From Flexifilum sp963727545 (GTDB lineage: Bacteria; Chloroflexota; Anaerolineae; Aggregatilineales; Phototrophicaceae), in contig CAVSGS010000020.1 of assembly GCA_963727545.1 (NCBI GenBank), positions 62,001-126,000 on the forward strand: 64,000 nt of DNA. Reading direction: 5' to 3'. This document shows positions 36,204 through 45,485 of this stretch, piece by piece; position 1 is the stretch's first letter, and every line of letters starts with the position of its first letter. A model generated the notes under the pieces. It saw only the letters and a list, made by a program, of their open reading frames with translations. It did not search any database and had not been told where the DNA came from. Both the position numbers and the translations under genes were made by a program.

Positions 36204-37133
36204 TCAGACCGGAATCCCAAGACCCGCCGCGCCCGGCTGCGACATCACGGCGTCGGGGGTGTAGCGCTGGATCAAGTCGAGCACCAATTCCGCCCGGTGG
36301 ACGCGCTCGCGCCCCAGCTTGATCGCAAGGTCTTCGAGATGCAGCCCGCTCGGATAGATACCGGGCGCGTTGCGCAGACCAAGCTTGACGTAAACCGGCG
36401 CGGCGACGCGGATCAGTTCCGGCACGTCGTAGAAACGCACGAAGCCGCCGAAATCGTCCGGCACTTCGACGTATAGGTCGAGCGGCAGGGCAACGGTGCT
36501 GCGAATCGTGGACAATTGGGCGATCGAGAGATCGGTTGGCGGGTTGTACGTTCCGGCACCCATCTGCTCCATCAGCCGGATCGAGATCGGGTTACTCGCG
36601 CCCATCTGCACCGACACCTTGACGACCAAGTCGGATGGCAGATCGCCCGCCTTGCGCATCTCGTTAATCAGCCACAACTGCCCCTCGTCGGCGACCAGCA
36701 CCGAGCGGATGCCTAAAGCGCACGCCCGCACGACGTCCTCGGTCGCGTAGACGACCTGATCCATCCCGCGCAGCCGCGCGCCGAGATTTTTGCCGCTGCT
36801 CGCCGTGATCTGCGCGCCCGTATCCCACGCCGCGCGCGGACCGACGAACAGGCTCACCTCGATCTGAGCTTCGCGCCCCAAGCGCGCCATTTCGAGGATT
36901 TCGGAGTCGGTCAGCATCATGATGCCGCTGCCCTGCGAAATGCGATGAATAGTGAGACCACGCGCTTCGGCTTCTTCAAGGACGGCGGCAAGCACTTTGG
37001 GACCTTCGACACTGGGGATTTCGACGCGATACTGCGCGCCATCGGGAAACCGCTTCGGCGAGTCGGGCAGCGTATGGAGATCGCCGCTCGGCAAACCCAA
37101 CTGTTCAAGACGGGTGCGGGTAGTTTGAGTCAT
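36204..37133 (-). CDS. Conserved hypothetical protein, probable TIM barrel
   Basis: The 310-residue protein alternates strands and helices: VLAAVLEEAEARGLTIHRIS, IEVSLFVGPRAAWDTG, CALGIRSVLVADEGQLWLI and PLDLYVEVPDDFGG. This pattern looks like a TIM barrel and distantly recalls U32-type proteins. There is no signal peptide or membrane helix. It is the first gene of a two-gene unit with the sugar-acid dehydratase, so a role in sugar-acid metabolism is inferred from context only. ATG 37133 follows GAGGTG. Confidence 0.6.
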   Translation of the reverse strand: MTQTTRTRLEQLGLPSGDLHTLPDSPKRFPDGAQYRVEIPSVEGPKVLAAVLEEAEARGLTIHRISQGSGIMMLTDSEILEMARLGREAQIEVSLFVGPRAAWDTGAQITASSGKNLGARLRGMDQVVYATEDVVRACALGIRSVLVADEGQLWLINEMRKAGDLPSDLVVKVSVQMGASNPISIRLMEQMGAGTYNPPTDLSIAQLSTIRSTVALPLDLYVEVPDDFGGFVRFYDVPELIRVAAPVYVKLGLRNAPGIYPSGLHLEDLAIKLGRERVHRAELVLDLIQRYTPDAVMSQPGAAGLGIPV

Positions 37134-37420
37134 CAATCACCTCGCTAAGTACGTAACCAGATCAGCTTCATCTATCCTCGACTTTAGCGCATCGCCGAGT
37201 CAGCATCAACCGGGGTGGTCGTCCAATCGTCGTCCACCCGGAAGCTGCCCCTACCTCGGCAAACAGGGACGGCTGGCACTTGTGAACGCCGCCTCATCTA
37301 TGCTAACTTCCTACTCAATTTGACCAATCACGGATTGTCTGCGGCGAGCAAAGCCGATGCCTGCCCAGTGCGCGGATCGATCCTGATACCCGAACTCAGC
37401 AACAGCGGGAGATACGACTA

Positions 37421-38587
37421 ATGCAACCTTTGACCGACTATTCCCATATTCGCGGCGTCTGCCACAATCCGCATCCGCAAGCTGACCCGGAGGTACTGGA
37501 ACGAGAACTGAGCTACTGCCAGCGGCTCCAGATCAATTCCATCCGCTTCTGGATGAACATGGAAACGTGGGAGCAGCAAGGCGAGAGCTATTTTGATGCG
37601 CTGGAACATTTCATGAGCACCGCATGGCGCTGCGGCGTGTCGAGTATGCCCATCTTCTGGAACGGCAATTTCATCCACGACTGGACCGACCCGGACGAGG
37701 CATGGTATGCCCGTGCAGAGGCTTATGCGCAGGCGTTTATCGACCGCTTTCGTGATGCGCCCTACATCCTCATGTGGGACGTCATCAACGAGCCATTCTG
37801 CAATGACTATATGAATCGCGCGCCGGAGGGAGAATATCCGGTACGCTTTGGCAACATCAGCCGCTATATTCGGCGGTTGTGCGCGATCGTGCGCCAGTGC
37901 GATCCTGTCGGCTGCCTGACGGTGGGGCACGAAAAAGTGCCGCACTGCGAATCCACCAACGATCTGGTCGACGTCATCTCCTTTCACGACTACCTCCACA
38001 CCCGGCGCGAAATCGAGGAAGCGCTGTTTGACGTCGAAACGATGGGGAAGGAATGGGGTAAGCCCGTTCTCAATACTGAAACCGGCTGTGTCGGTCGTGC
38101 CAATCCCTATGAGGTGGAACTGGAACTGCTCCACCGGCATCAGATCGGCTTTTATGTCTTCAACCTGATCAGCGAAGGCTTTTGGGGCGACATTCACGGG
38201 CTGGTCTACCCCGACGGAACCATCCGCGATCCGTCGGTGATCGCCGCGCTGCTGGGCTTTTTCCGCAACCGCACGGAGAGTCGCATTCTAGTCAACGCCA
38301 ACAAAGAAGGACACGCTTATCGCGCTGTCAAGGCGGTTGAGGACGCCCTCAACGTAGAGCAAACAACGCTGTTCATGCAAAAACCCAAGACCACCAGTGA
38401 CATCTTGGAAGCAGCGGAATACTGCGTAAATATTCTCGAAGGCGCGGAAATGGTGCCGATGTGGGATGCGCCGAGCGCCAAAATCGCCATCTGGCGCGCG
38501 CAGCCGGAAAGCGAGCGCGACGTCCACGCCATTCGCCGGTTTGCTTACGAGATGGCAAAACTTGTGCGCGAAAACTGCCTGTTCTGA
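37421..38587 (+). CDS. GH-A clan glycoside hydrolase, GH5-like
   Basis: The barrel motif APYILMWDVINEPF carries the acid/base Glu124, and KPVLNTETG carries the nucleophile Glu220; the Asn-Glu-Pro triplet is characteristic of clan GH-A. The N-terminus RGVCHNPHPQADPEVLEREL resembles cellulase-like GH5 sequences. The protein is 388 residues long with no signal peptide, so it probably acts on imported oligosaccharides beside the GH3 enzyme. GGGAG precedes ATG 37421. The subfamily and substrate are not readable from this sequence. Confidence 0.8.
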   Translation: MQPLTDYSHIRGVCHNPHPQADPEVLERELSYCQRLQINSIRFWMNMETWEQQGESYFDALEHFMSTAWRCGVSSMPIFWNGNFIHDWTDPDEAWYARAEAYAQAFIDRFRDAPYILMWDVINEPFCNDYMNRAPEGEYPVRFGNISRYIRRLCAIVRQCDPVGCLTVGHEKVPHCESTNDLVDVISFHDYLHTRREIEEALFDVETMGKEWGKPVLNTETGCVGRANPYEVELELLHRHQIGFYVFNLISEGFWGDIHGLVYPDGTIRDPSVIAALLGFFRNRTESRILVNANKEGHAYRAVKAVEDALNVEQTTLFMQKPKTTSDILEAAEYCVNILEGAEMVPMWDAPSAKIAIWRAQPESERDVHAIRRFAYEMAKLVRENCLF

Positions 38588-39126
38588 TCGCAGCTGCCGC
38601 CGATCGCGGATACACAGACGTGTCTCAGAAAGTCGCACTTTGAATTCACCTTTGTGCTCTATGCTATGCACTTCCCGCCCGAATACGGAGCGGGGAATAT
38701 ATGTTTCACCCTGATTGCTAGTTATTGCTGCTTCCTTCGCAACCTCACCCCCAACCCCCTCTCCATGTAATGGAGAGGGGGAGCTAAGCGAAGCGCAGCG
38801 GGGTGAGGTTAGGAACTAGCAATCACGGTACTTTTCATCATAAGCCAAATCCCAAAGTCAAGCGGAGAAATCGTCGGCGCTCAAGGTCGGGGCTATAACT
38901 TTAACTAATCATTTACAGTACTTGATTGCAAATCGCCGCAGAAGGTTGTATCTTATAGGCATTGTTAATTACTTCTTTCTCATTTTGAACGGGTGTAGAG
39001 CGAAATGCAATCAAGCGCGACGGCTTTTTGGGCGCAGGTTGCTAGGTTTAAGGTATATTCCGCCCTACTATTCCCATTTGTGCCGTTTAGTTCTGTATAG
39101 AACACCATCGCAAGGGGTATCGCAAA
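38588..39126. other. 539-bp intergenic region before the MalT-like regulator
   Basis: It holds a 114-bp inverted-repeat element (38712-38825, listed separately) and a candidate promoter for the downstream regulator: TTGCAA at 38926-38931, a 17-bp spacer and TATCTT at 38949-38954. That leaves a leader of about 165 nt. No gene is seen. Confidence 0.5.
38712..38825. repeat. Family B MITE-like element with 12-bp perfect terminal inverted repeats
   Basis: The ends TGATTGCTAGTT (38712-38723) and AACTAGCAATCA (38814-38825) are perfect inverted repeats. Inside, AACCTCACCCCC and GGGGTGAGGTT form a second pair, and CCCCTCTCCA/TGGAGAGGGG around TGTAA a third. The nesting gives one long cruciform-capable element of 114 bp with no open frame. 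Confidence 0.8.
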
Positions 39127-40425
39127 ATGTTGCCTTTTGACGTCACACATGTCTCGCTAGAGTCGTTCCGCCAGCGCAGTGCTGGTAAAAAGATCGTGCT
39201 GCTCTATCCGTGGACCAACTATCGAAATATGTTTTTGGCATATTTCCTCGCTAACGCCGATGAAGGGCTGCTTTACTTCCGACTGAACGAGGAGCAGCCG
39301 ACGCTGGTTCAATGGCTCACCGCCTTACTGGACGAGTTCCAGTCGGTGCTGGGTGATTTCGGACATAATTTGCAGCAAGCGCTCAAGGGCGGAAAACCGG
39401 AAGCACTGGGCGCAGCGCTCGCCGCTGATTTGAGAAGCTACAGCGATGGTCCGACAATTCTGTTCCTCGACGAGCTGGATCGCGCGAAGATGGACTCTGA
39501 CTTCGAACAATTCATACGCGGGCTAATCAACAGCCTGCCCGCGAACGCTCAACTTGCGATTTCCAGCCGCCTGCTCTCCTACCAACCTTGGTACGATATG
39601 GTCGTGCGCGGTGAAGCCATCGTCCTCGGCACGGCGCAGCGCCGCGACGACATGATGTTCACCGTCGAAAACACGCCCAAGCCTCAATTGGAGGTCTACG
39701 CCTTCGGTCGTGGTCATGCCTTGGTCAACGGGCACCCGATCACCAACTGGGATGGTGCCCTACCAAGAAATTTGTTCTTCTTTTTCATGGATCATCCTTT
39801 GGTCACGCGCGACGAAATCTTTGAAACTTTCTGGCAAAGCCTATCCGTCAAAGAAGCGACCAACGTCTTCCACGTCACCAAACGGAAGATCACTGAACGC
39901 ATCAGCATGCAAATCAGCGATGAGGGGGATTACGAACTCACTCAATACAACAGTGGCTTCTACATGCCCAGTGACAAGGTCGTGCGCCACTACGACGTGA
40001 GCGACTTTCAGGAAGCAATGGATAAAGCGCTGGTAGCGAACAGTGAAAAAGAAGAGATTGCGTTGCTGTCGCGCGCCATCGATCTGTACAAGGGATCATT
40101 CCTTCAGACCGTCAACATGAGTTGGGTCGAGCACCGGCGGCGAGTGCTGTGCGAGTTGTATACCCAAGCACTGATCAGCATGGGGCGAATTTACCAGCGA
40201 CAGGGCGATGAACGCCGGGCGCTAGGCTTCTTCACGCGCGCGCTGAAAGAGACGCCTGAGCGCGAGGACATCCACCGACAGGTCATGGAGTTGTATCAGG
40301 CGCAAGGAATGCGCGACGACGCTTTAGCCCAGTACCGGAAGTTAGAACAGGTACTGCGCGATACGCTCAAAGTCGCGCCATCGCGTGAAACGCGCGATTT
40401 ATACGAGAAAATCGACACGCAGTAG
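39127..40425 (+). CDS. MalT/SARP-like regulator: ATPase-like domain, winged helix, BTAD
   Basis: Residues 20-170 resemble a STAND/MalT-type ATPase with a Walker-B-like ILFLDELDRA (111-120), but the expected P-loop position reads VLLYPWTNYRN without GKT. A transcriptional-regulator winged helix follows (about 188-262, LEVYAFGRGHALVNGHPI to KRKITERI). A BTAD/TPR-like domain runs to 432. Such proteins activate genes in response to ligands. ATG 39127 follows AAGGGG. It opens the regulatory island and points toward the convergent LysRS-like gene. Confidence 0.78.
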   Translation: MLPFDVTHVSLESFRQRSAGKKIVLLYPWTNYRNMFLAYFLANADEGLLYFRLNEEQPTLVQWLTALLDEFQSVLGDFGHNLQQALKGGKPEALGAALAADLRSYSDGPTILFLDELDRAKMDSDFEQFIRGLINSLPANAQLAISSRLLSYQPWYDMVVRGEAIVLGTAQRRDDMMFTVENTPKPQLEVYAFGRGHALVNGHPITNWDGALPRNLFFFFMDHPLVTRDEIFETFWQSLSVKEATNVFHVTKRKITERISMQISDEGDYELTQYNSGFYMPSDKVVRHYDVSDFQEAMDKALVANSEKEEIALLSRAIDLYKGSFLQTVNMSWVEHRRRVLCELYTQALISMGRIYQRQGDERRALGFFTRALKETPEREDIHRQVMELYQAQGMRDDALAQYRKLEQVLRDTLKVAPSRETRDLYEKIDTQ

Positions 40426-40474
40426 CGTTCAACAGCCCATCTTTTAGCCACGTTTGCATAGTCAAGGTTTTCCC

Positions 40475-40502
40475 CTAGGGGCGCTCAGATGGACGCCCCT
40501 AC
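40475..40502. terminator. Family A palindrome A4 acting as terminator-like hairpin
   Basis: CTAGGGGCG and CGCCCCTAC arms are followed on the plus strand by TTTTT. The hairpin lies between the convergent MalT-like and LysRS-like genes. Confidence 0.7.
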
Positions 40503-40522
40503 TTTTTGACTTCTAAAGGTCC

Positions 40523-42061
40523 TTAACCGTAAATCGGAAAGAGGATGGTGTCCCGAATATCGGTGACGTCGGTCATCAACATCGCCAGATAATTCAGGTT
40601 GATTTGGAGCACACTGGTTGGCAGCATTCCGTACTCAAGCGACTGCGCGCAGTCGCTATCCATCACAGCAGCCGCGTGATCGTCGAAACCGTCGCCTGAC
40701 GGCAGCGAGACTTCGGTCTGCTCACTTTGCACCGAGGCGAATTCAAGTCCGTTGATAAACAAACGAGCGCGATCGGCAAGGCGCGGATAGTTCGGATACG
40801 GTTTTGCCATCGGGGATATTTCCATCGGATAACCGACCACAAAAGTCGGCTGGATCAGCCCCGGCGCGATCAACTGATTCATCACTTCCAGCGCAACCTG
40901 CCCGACACTGCTAAATTGAGCCGTCTCGGCAATATCCGCCCCCGCCTGCAGAGCAATCGCCACTGCCTCATCAACGGTCTGAAGTTCCAGAAAGTCGACT
41001 TGGGTCACTTCTTCGACCAGTTGATAAAAAGAACGGCGCGACCAAGGCAGCGTCAAGTCAATCGGAATTTCCACGAATTCTTCCTCAATGGTCAACGGAT
41101 CAGCAGCAGTATCGACCGCATCGTTTTTCGCAGCGGCGGCAGCTTGCATATCTTCCAGCGATTTCCACAAAATAACGTCGGTGGAATGCAGGTACACCGC
41201 CAGTCTGCTGATCAGCCGCTCGGTCAAGGTCATCAGATCGTTGGCGTCGGCTGGAGATATACAGCATTCTAGAAGCTGCTGCTCCGGGTAGTGCAGCCAA
41301 TCAATCGCTTCATCGGAAAAAACGTCAGCGATCTCATAAACGCGCTCCATCCCCTCGATAATGAGCTGCTTCAGATAAGCGTGTTGTGAAGTCCGAAGCC
41401 GGGTATTAACGCCTTGGTCAAGCGAGCTACGCGCCTGATCGTCAGTGCCAGCACGGCTCAAAACCGGCTGCAAAGTGGGCGTTTTGACCTCAAAGCAATC
41501 CGCCTCGTCGAGAAACCGTCGAATGAAGCGCAGCATTTTGGCGTTCGAAATAACCCGCTGGCGCGCCCAGAAATCATTCAAGCGCTGCGAGTGGCAATGT
41601 CGATCTTGCGACGCGCGATCTTCGGTCGGCTTAGGCAAGACGCGCAGACAGGGCGCCAGAAAATACCAGTCGCTCACTCTGGCAGTCAGCGAGTCCCGGT
41701 TGGAGCGATAAACGTGTGTGACTTCAAACCCGATGTAATCGCCCCGTGACACGCTGTCTTTGAACAGTTCAATTCTTTCGAGGGGGACATGAGTCGCTTC
41801 GAGTACAAACTGAAGTTTTGCGTCCCGGTCTTCCAGATAGACGCGCAGCAGGTTTTTCGTCGTGTCGATTTTCGTCACGCGACCGCAGAGGTGAAGCAAA
41901 ACGTTTTCGCCCCAATGGTCAATCCCTTCATAAGTTTCGTTGATTTTTAGGATGGAATGGGTACGCACGAAATTTTGCGCATATGGATAAATCCCTTTTG
42001 CTTTCAAATTTTGTATCCGCTGAATGTTGGCATGATTTCTGCAGCGATCTTCGGAGCACAT
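40523..42061 (-). CDS. Lysyl-tRNA-synthetase-like paralogue lacking catalytic signatures
   Basis: The order is that of class II LysRS: an OB-fold (about 50-135, LHLCGRVTKIDTTKNLLRVY), then a class II core. It tracks E. coli LysS by eye. YLKQLIIEGMERVYEIADVF aligns with motif 2, QPTFVVGYPMEISPMAK with the SPLAR region, and LAMLMTDVTDIRDTILFP with motif 3. Key residues are replaced: FRNEG is FSDEA, HNPEFT is HYPEQQ, IAPELYLK is TSQHAYLK, NGFSELND is lost, and the GIDR Arg of motif 3 is gone. It may bind tRNA, ATP or a partner but is unlikely to make lysyl-tRNA. ATG 42061 has AAGGAAG. Convergent and divergent neighbours are SARP-type regulators. Confidence 0.82.
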   Translation of the reverse strand: MCSEDRCRNHANIQRIQNLKAKGIYPYAQNFVRTHSILKINETYEGIDHWGENVLLHLCGRVTKIDTTKNLLRVYLEDRDAKLQFVLEATHVPLERIELFKDSVSRGDYIGFEVTHVYRSNRDSLTARVSDWYFLAPCLRVLPKPTEDRASQDRHCHSQRLNDFWARQRVISNAKMLRFIRRFLDEADCFEVKTPTLQPVLSRAGTDDQARSSLDQGVNTRLRTSQHAYLKQLIIEGMERVYEIADVFSDEAIDWLHYPEQQLLECCISPADANDLMTLTERLISRLAVYLHSTDVILWKSLEDMQAAAAAKNDAVDTAADPLTIEEEFVEIPIDLTLPWSRRSFYQLVEEVTQVDFLELQTVDEAVAIALQAGADIAETAQFSSVGQVALEVMNQLIAPGLIQPTFVVGYPMEISPMAKPYPNYPRLADRARLFINGLEFASVQSEQTEVSLPSGDGFDDHAAAVMDSDCAQSLEYGMLPTSVLQINLNYLAMLMTDVTDIRDTILFPIYG

Positions 42062-42238
42062 TGCGACTTCCTTGGTGAGTGAATACGAACGTTCCTATCG
42101 TTCATTTAAACAATTCAGCCGTCGCAAAGCCGTCACCAAGGCGTCACAAATCTGTTGATGGTTAAAATTGCGTGTTACGATAAGCAGCGGACGAGATCAA
42201 TCGTTCCGTCAGTAGTGCTGCAAGAAAGTTAGAAATCG

Positions 42239-45200
42239 ATGGAAACGCCTCCCATTCGGGTTTGTCTGCTGGACAAACCCGTCCAAATTACGATTGACGG
42301 TAAACCGGAAGACCTGAATACCCAAGCCCTAAGCTTGTTTGTCTACATGGCGGAAAATGGCGAGGCTGAATATCAGCGCGCTGATTTGGCGCGGTTGCTC
42401 TATGGTCGAGCAGATGCCCGCGATACGCTACGAAAGAGTGCACTTTTTCGGCTGTCGAAGACCGTCAAGCAGTTGGCGATCGAGACGAAAGATACCAACG
42501 TTATTCGCTTTTTCCCGGACCGGGTTTGGGTGGACAGCCGCGACTTCGCCCAGAGAGCGAGCAGCCTCGTCCGGAAAGATGCAGACTTCACCGCAGCGGA
42601 ATATCTTCAAGCACGCGAACTGCTGGAGCTTTATCGGCGTCCGTTCTTACAGGGGTTCAACCCCAAACCGGCGGCAGGCACCGACAATACGAGATTTCTC
42701 GGCTGGAAAGACCAACGTCGCCAGCAGCTTGCCGCCTTAAATCGCCAACTGCTCGAAAAGGTGACGCCATTTTGCCTCAAACAAGAAGCTTGGCAGGAAG
42801 CACAAACTTACGCTCAGCGCTGGCTTGCCAGCCCCGGTTCCGGCGTCATGCCGTTGCAATATTTGATTTGGATCGCAGCTAATCAGCAGCCTGACATGCT
42901 TAATTTCTACGTGGCGCAGCTTCGCGAGCGGGAAGAACGAGGCGAAGTGCTAATCGGTCCCTCGCCGGATCGCTGGGTGGAACTCATCCGGCGCGGCAAA
43001 GCGATCCCGCCGTCCGTTCTCGAGTCCCGGACTGAGCAGTCGGCAGAAGAAGTCGTCAAGGCGACTGGAACGCAGTTGCTCGACCACCAAGACGCGGTTG
43101 ACGAGCTTATCACGCTCATGACGACACCCGGCGAAAATCGTGTCTTTGCCCTCCGGGGGCTTCCCGGTGTCGGCAAGACCGAGACAGCGCATACCGCCGT
43201 CGATTCGCTGCTTAGGCAGCATCCGAATTACAAGGCGGTCATGGTCGAACTGCCAACCGAACTCGACTGGGAACTGTTGTGTAACAACATCCTGAGTCAG
43301 TTGGGCAGAAGCGAACTGCTCACCCTCGACTACTCACAAAAGAAACGTCGGCTCAAGCAGTTACTCCACCAGCCTAATCTGGTTGTCATTGTGGACGAGG
43401 AGCACACGTCACATCTTGCCGACGTCAATACCTTGAACACCTTACTGGAACTCTTGCCGGCTGCTCGTTTGCTGTTGGTCGCGCGGGAATTACCCCGTTT
43501 CGACTACTACGTGATCGATCTGCACGGCATCGACAAACAGCGCACCGCCGCTTTCTTTATCCAGCAAGTCCCGTGGTTAAGCGAAGTCGATGCGGAAAAA
43601 CTCGAAGCCATCGCCAAACTCACCGGCGGGTTACCGCTGCTGCTCCTGATCATCATCGGCGGACTCAAAAAGGAACTAACGCGCCTTCACAGCCTGATCG
43701 ATCATTTGCAGTCGGAAACCTCCTATCACGATTCGGAAACCGGCGTTTACCACATCTACGAGAGCATTCTCTTGTGGTTCTGGCAGTACATCGATTCGCG
43801 CGAGAAAGACCTGCTCTATGCGATCAGCCTGTTCGCAGCGGGCGAAGGCGCTCAAGTCGATGACCTAACCGCCGTCCTCGCAGGAATTATTCCCAGCCGA
43901 GAGCAGGTTCAGCACAAGATCAACCGGCTGCTCGACCTCAACCTGATCGAACGCAAGCGCGAGCCGGCTGCGGCAGAACGCTACACCCTGCATCCCGTCG
44001 TGCTGGATTTCATCCAGCGGCAAGCACCACAAGTGCGCCGCCCCTACATCCACACGATCGAGGCAGCGTATATCCGCTACCTGCTCGACTTTATTGCTGC
44101 GCATCATGAGCAAACCGAGCAGTTGGACCAGCATCGACAAAATATCGCTGCCATGTTCAATCTCGCCATCTTCGGCAGCGATCATCACTGGGCAGACGAT
44201 CAAGTCGTCGACGCGCTGCTGCTGATCTTCCCTTACTTCGAGCGGCACAGCTTATACACCACCGCCGCTAAACTCGTGAACTACGTGCTGGACCATTTCG
44301 AGGTTTCCTCACCGGCAGCGCAGATTGAGTTGTTCTATTACGCCGGGAAAATCGCCCAAGTCCGGGATACCTATGAACGGGCGATGTCGCGGTATGAACA
44401 TGCCCTCGCCCTGATCGATACCTCGAAGATCACCCAACACTACGGTCACATTCGGCAAAGCATCGGCATCCTGCAAATGCGGAACTCGCACCTTGATGAT
44501 GCCATCGTGAGCTTTGAAACCGCCGAACACTGGGCAAAGAAAAATGACCAGATCACCCTGCTTTGCGGTATCTGGTCAAATCTTGCCGTCGCCGCCTTTC
44601 GCCAAAATCGGCTCGACGATGCCCTGACGTACTACAAAATGGTCTTAGAGCAGACCGGCGATGACCTGTCGAGCCTGTCCCTCAACCTACAGGATGTCGC
44701 TCAATTTGCCTATAGCACCTTGGGCTTAATCTATACGGAGCGCGGCGAATACGATCAAGCGAAAGCATGCTACGAGCGCAGCATGGCGTTAGCCCGCCAG
44801 CTTCATCTCACCGAGCGCTTGGGGTATCTATACCTGAACCTCGGTGTGATGTACTACCAGATCAAAGATTACGATGCCGCTCATGACTGTTTCGTTCAAG
44901 GCGCAGTCATCGCCGAGCAGATTGGCAACGTTGAACTCAGCATTCATTTTCAGTGGAATCAGGGAGCGCTCGCTTCGATCCGCTTTGCGCACAAAGAAGC
45001 TTTTCATCTGCTCCGATCGGCAATCATCGCAGCGCAGGATAACGATCTGCATTGGATGAAGCCCCGCATTCTGATTGCCTTAGGCAAAGCGCACTTGCGC
45101 AGCGAACTGCCGGATGCCGCCCAGCGCGACTTTGCCGAAGCATGGTCGCTGCCGTTCTTATCGGTCAAGCACGCCGCCCAATGTCTGTACGGCTTGGCGT

Positions 45201-45436
45201 TGAGCGCCATGCTTAGGGAATACACGGTCGGGAACAACGACGTCGAGACAACGCTCGACCTCATTCAACCGTTGCTCGATGCACTCCCCGCATCGGCTTT
45301 ATCTCTGAATGAGATTATCGAGCAGCTCAATTCTGCGCACGAGGCGTTTCAACGGGATCTCGATCACTTTCCGCACTTAGCGCGTTTTTGCATCACCGAA
45401 GCGCTGAAAATCTGGTCAGCCAGCCAACCGTCATAA
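42239..45436 (+). CDS. SARP-STAND-TPR transcriptional regulator (AfsR-like), 1065 residues
   Basis: An N-terminal winged helix of SARP type (about 5-85, PVQITIDGKPEDLNTQALSL) is followed by a BTAD-like region (to about 210). A STAND ATPase comes next with Walker A GLPGVGKTETA at 307 and the Walker-B-like LVVIVDEEHTSHL. NB-ARC-type helices (LTGGLPLLLLIIIGGL) precede tetratricopeptide repeats over the last 400 residues (AKACYERSMALARQLHL). This is the plan of AfsR/GcvR-type activators that open on ligand sensing. The gene lies 177 bp from the divergent LysRS-like gene, so they may share a control region. Confidence 0.85.
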   Translation: METPPIRVCLLDKPVQITIDGKPEDLNTQALSLFVYMAENGEAEYQRADLARLLYGRADARDTLRKSALFRLSKTVKQLAIETKDTNVIRFFPDRVWVDSRDFAQRASSLVRKDADFTAAEYLQARELLELYRRPFLQGFNPKPAAGTDNTRFLGWKDQRRQQLAALNRQLLEKVTPFCLKQEAWQEAQTYAQRWLASPGSGVMPLQYLIWIAANQQPDMLNFYVAQLREREERGEVLIGPSPDRWVELIRRGKAIPPSVLESRTEQSAEEVVKATGTQLLDHQDAVDELITLMTTPGENRVFALRGLPGVGKTETAHTAVDSLLRQHPNYKAVMVELPTELDWELLCNNILSQLGRSELLTLDYSQKKRRLKQLLHQPNLVVIVDEEHTSHLADVNTLNTLLELLPAARLLLVARELPRFDYYVIDLHGIDKQRTAAFFIQQVPWLSEVDAEKLEAIAKLTGGLPLLLLIIIGGLKKELTRLHSLIDHLQSETSYHDSETGVYHIYESILLWFWQYIDSREKDLLYAISLFAAGEGAQVDDLTAVLAGIIPSREQVQHKINRLLDLNLIERKREPAAAERYTLHPVVLDFIQRQAPQVRRPYIHTIEAAYIRYLLDFIAAHHEQTEQLDQHRQNIAAMFNLAIFGSDHHWADDQVVDALLLIFPYFERHSLYTTAAKLVNYVLDHFEVSSPAAQIELFYYAGKIAQVRDTYERAMSRYEHALALIDTSKITQHYGHIRQSIGILQMRNSHLDDAIVSFETAEHWAKKNDQITLLCGIWSNLAVAAFRQNRLDDALTYYKMVLEQTGDDLSSLSLNLQDVAQFAYSTLGLIYTERGEYDQAKACYERSMALARQLHLTERLGYLYLNLGVMYYQIKDYDAAHDCFVQGAVIAEQIGNVELSIHFQWNQGALASIRFAHKEAFHLLRSAIIAAQDNDLHWMKPRILIALGKAHLRSELPDAAQRDFAEAWSLPFLSVKHAAQCLYGLALSAMLREYTVGNNDVETTLDLIQPLLDALPASALSLNEIIEQLNSAHEAFQRDLDHFPHLARFCITEALKIWSASQPS

Positions 45437-45438
45437 AA

Positions 45439-45472
45439 TTGGGGCGAACAACGGCATCGCTGTTCGCCCCAA
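45439..45472. terminator. Bidirectional terminator hairpin
   Basis: TTGGGGCGAACA pairs perfectly with TGTTCGCCCCAA (12 bp) around a 10-nt loop. A-rich and T-rich flanks serve both the SARP gene (plus) and the small peptide gene (minus). Confidence 0.75.
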
Positions 45473-45485
45473 ATCCCTTGACCGA

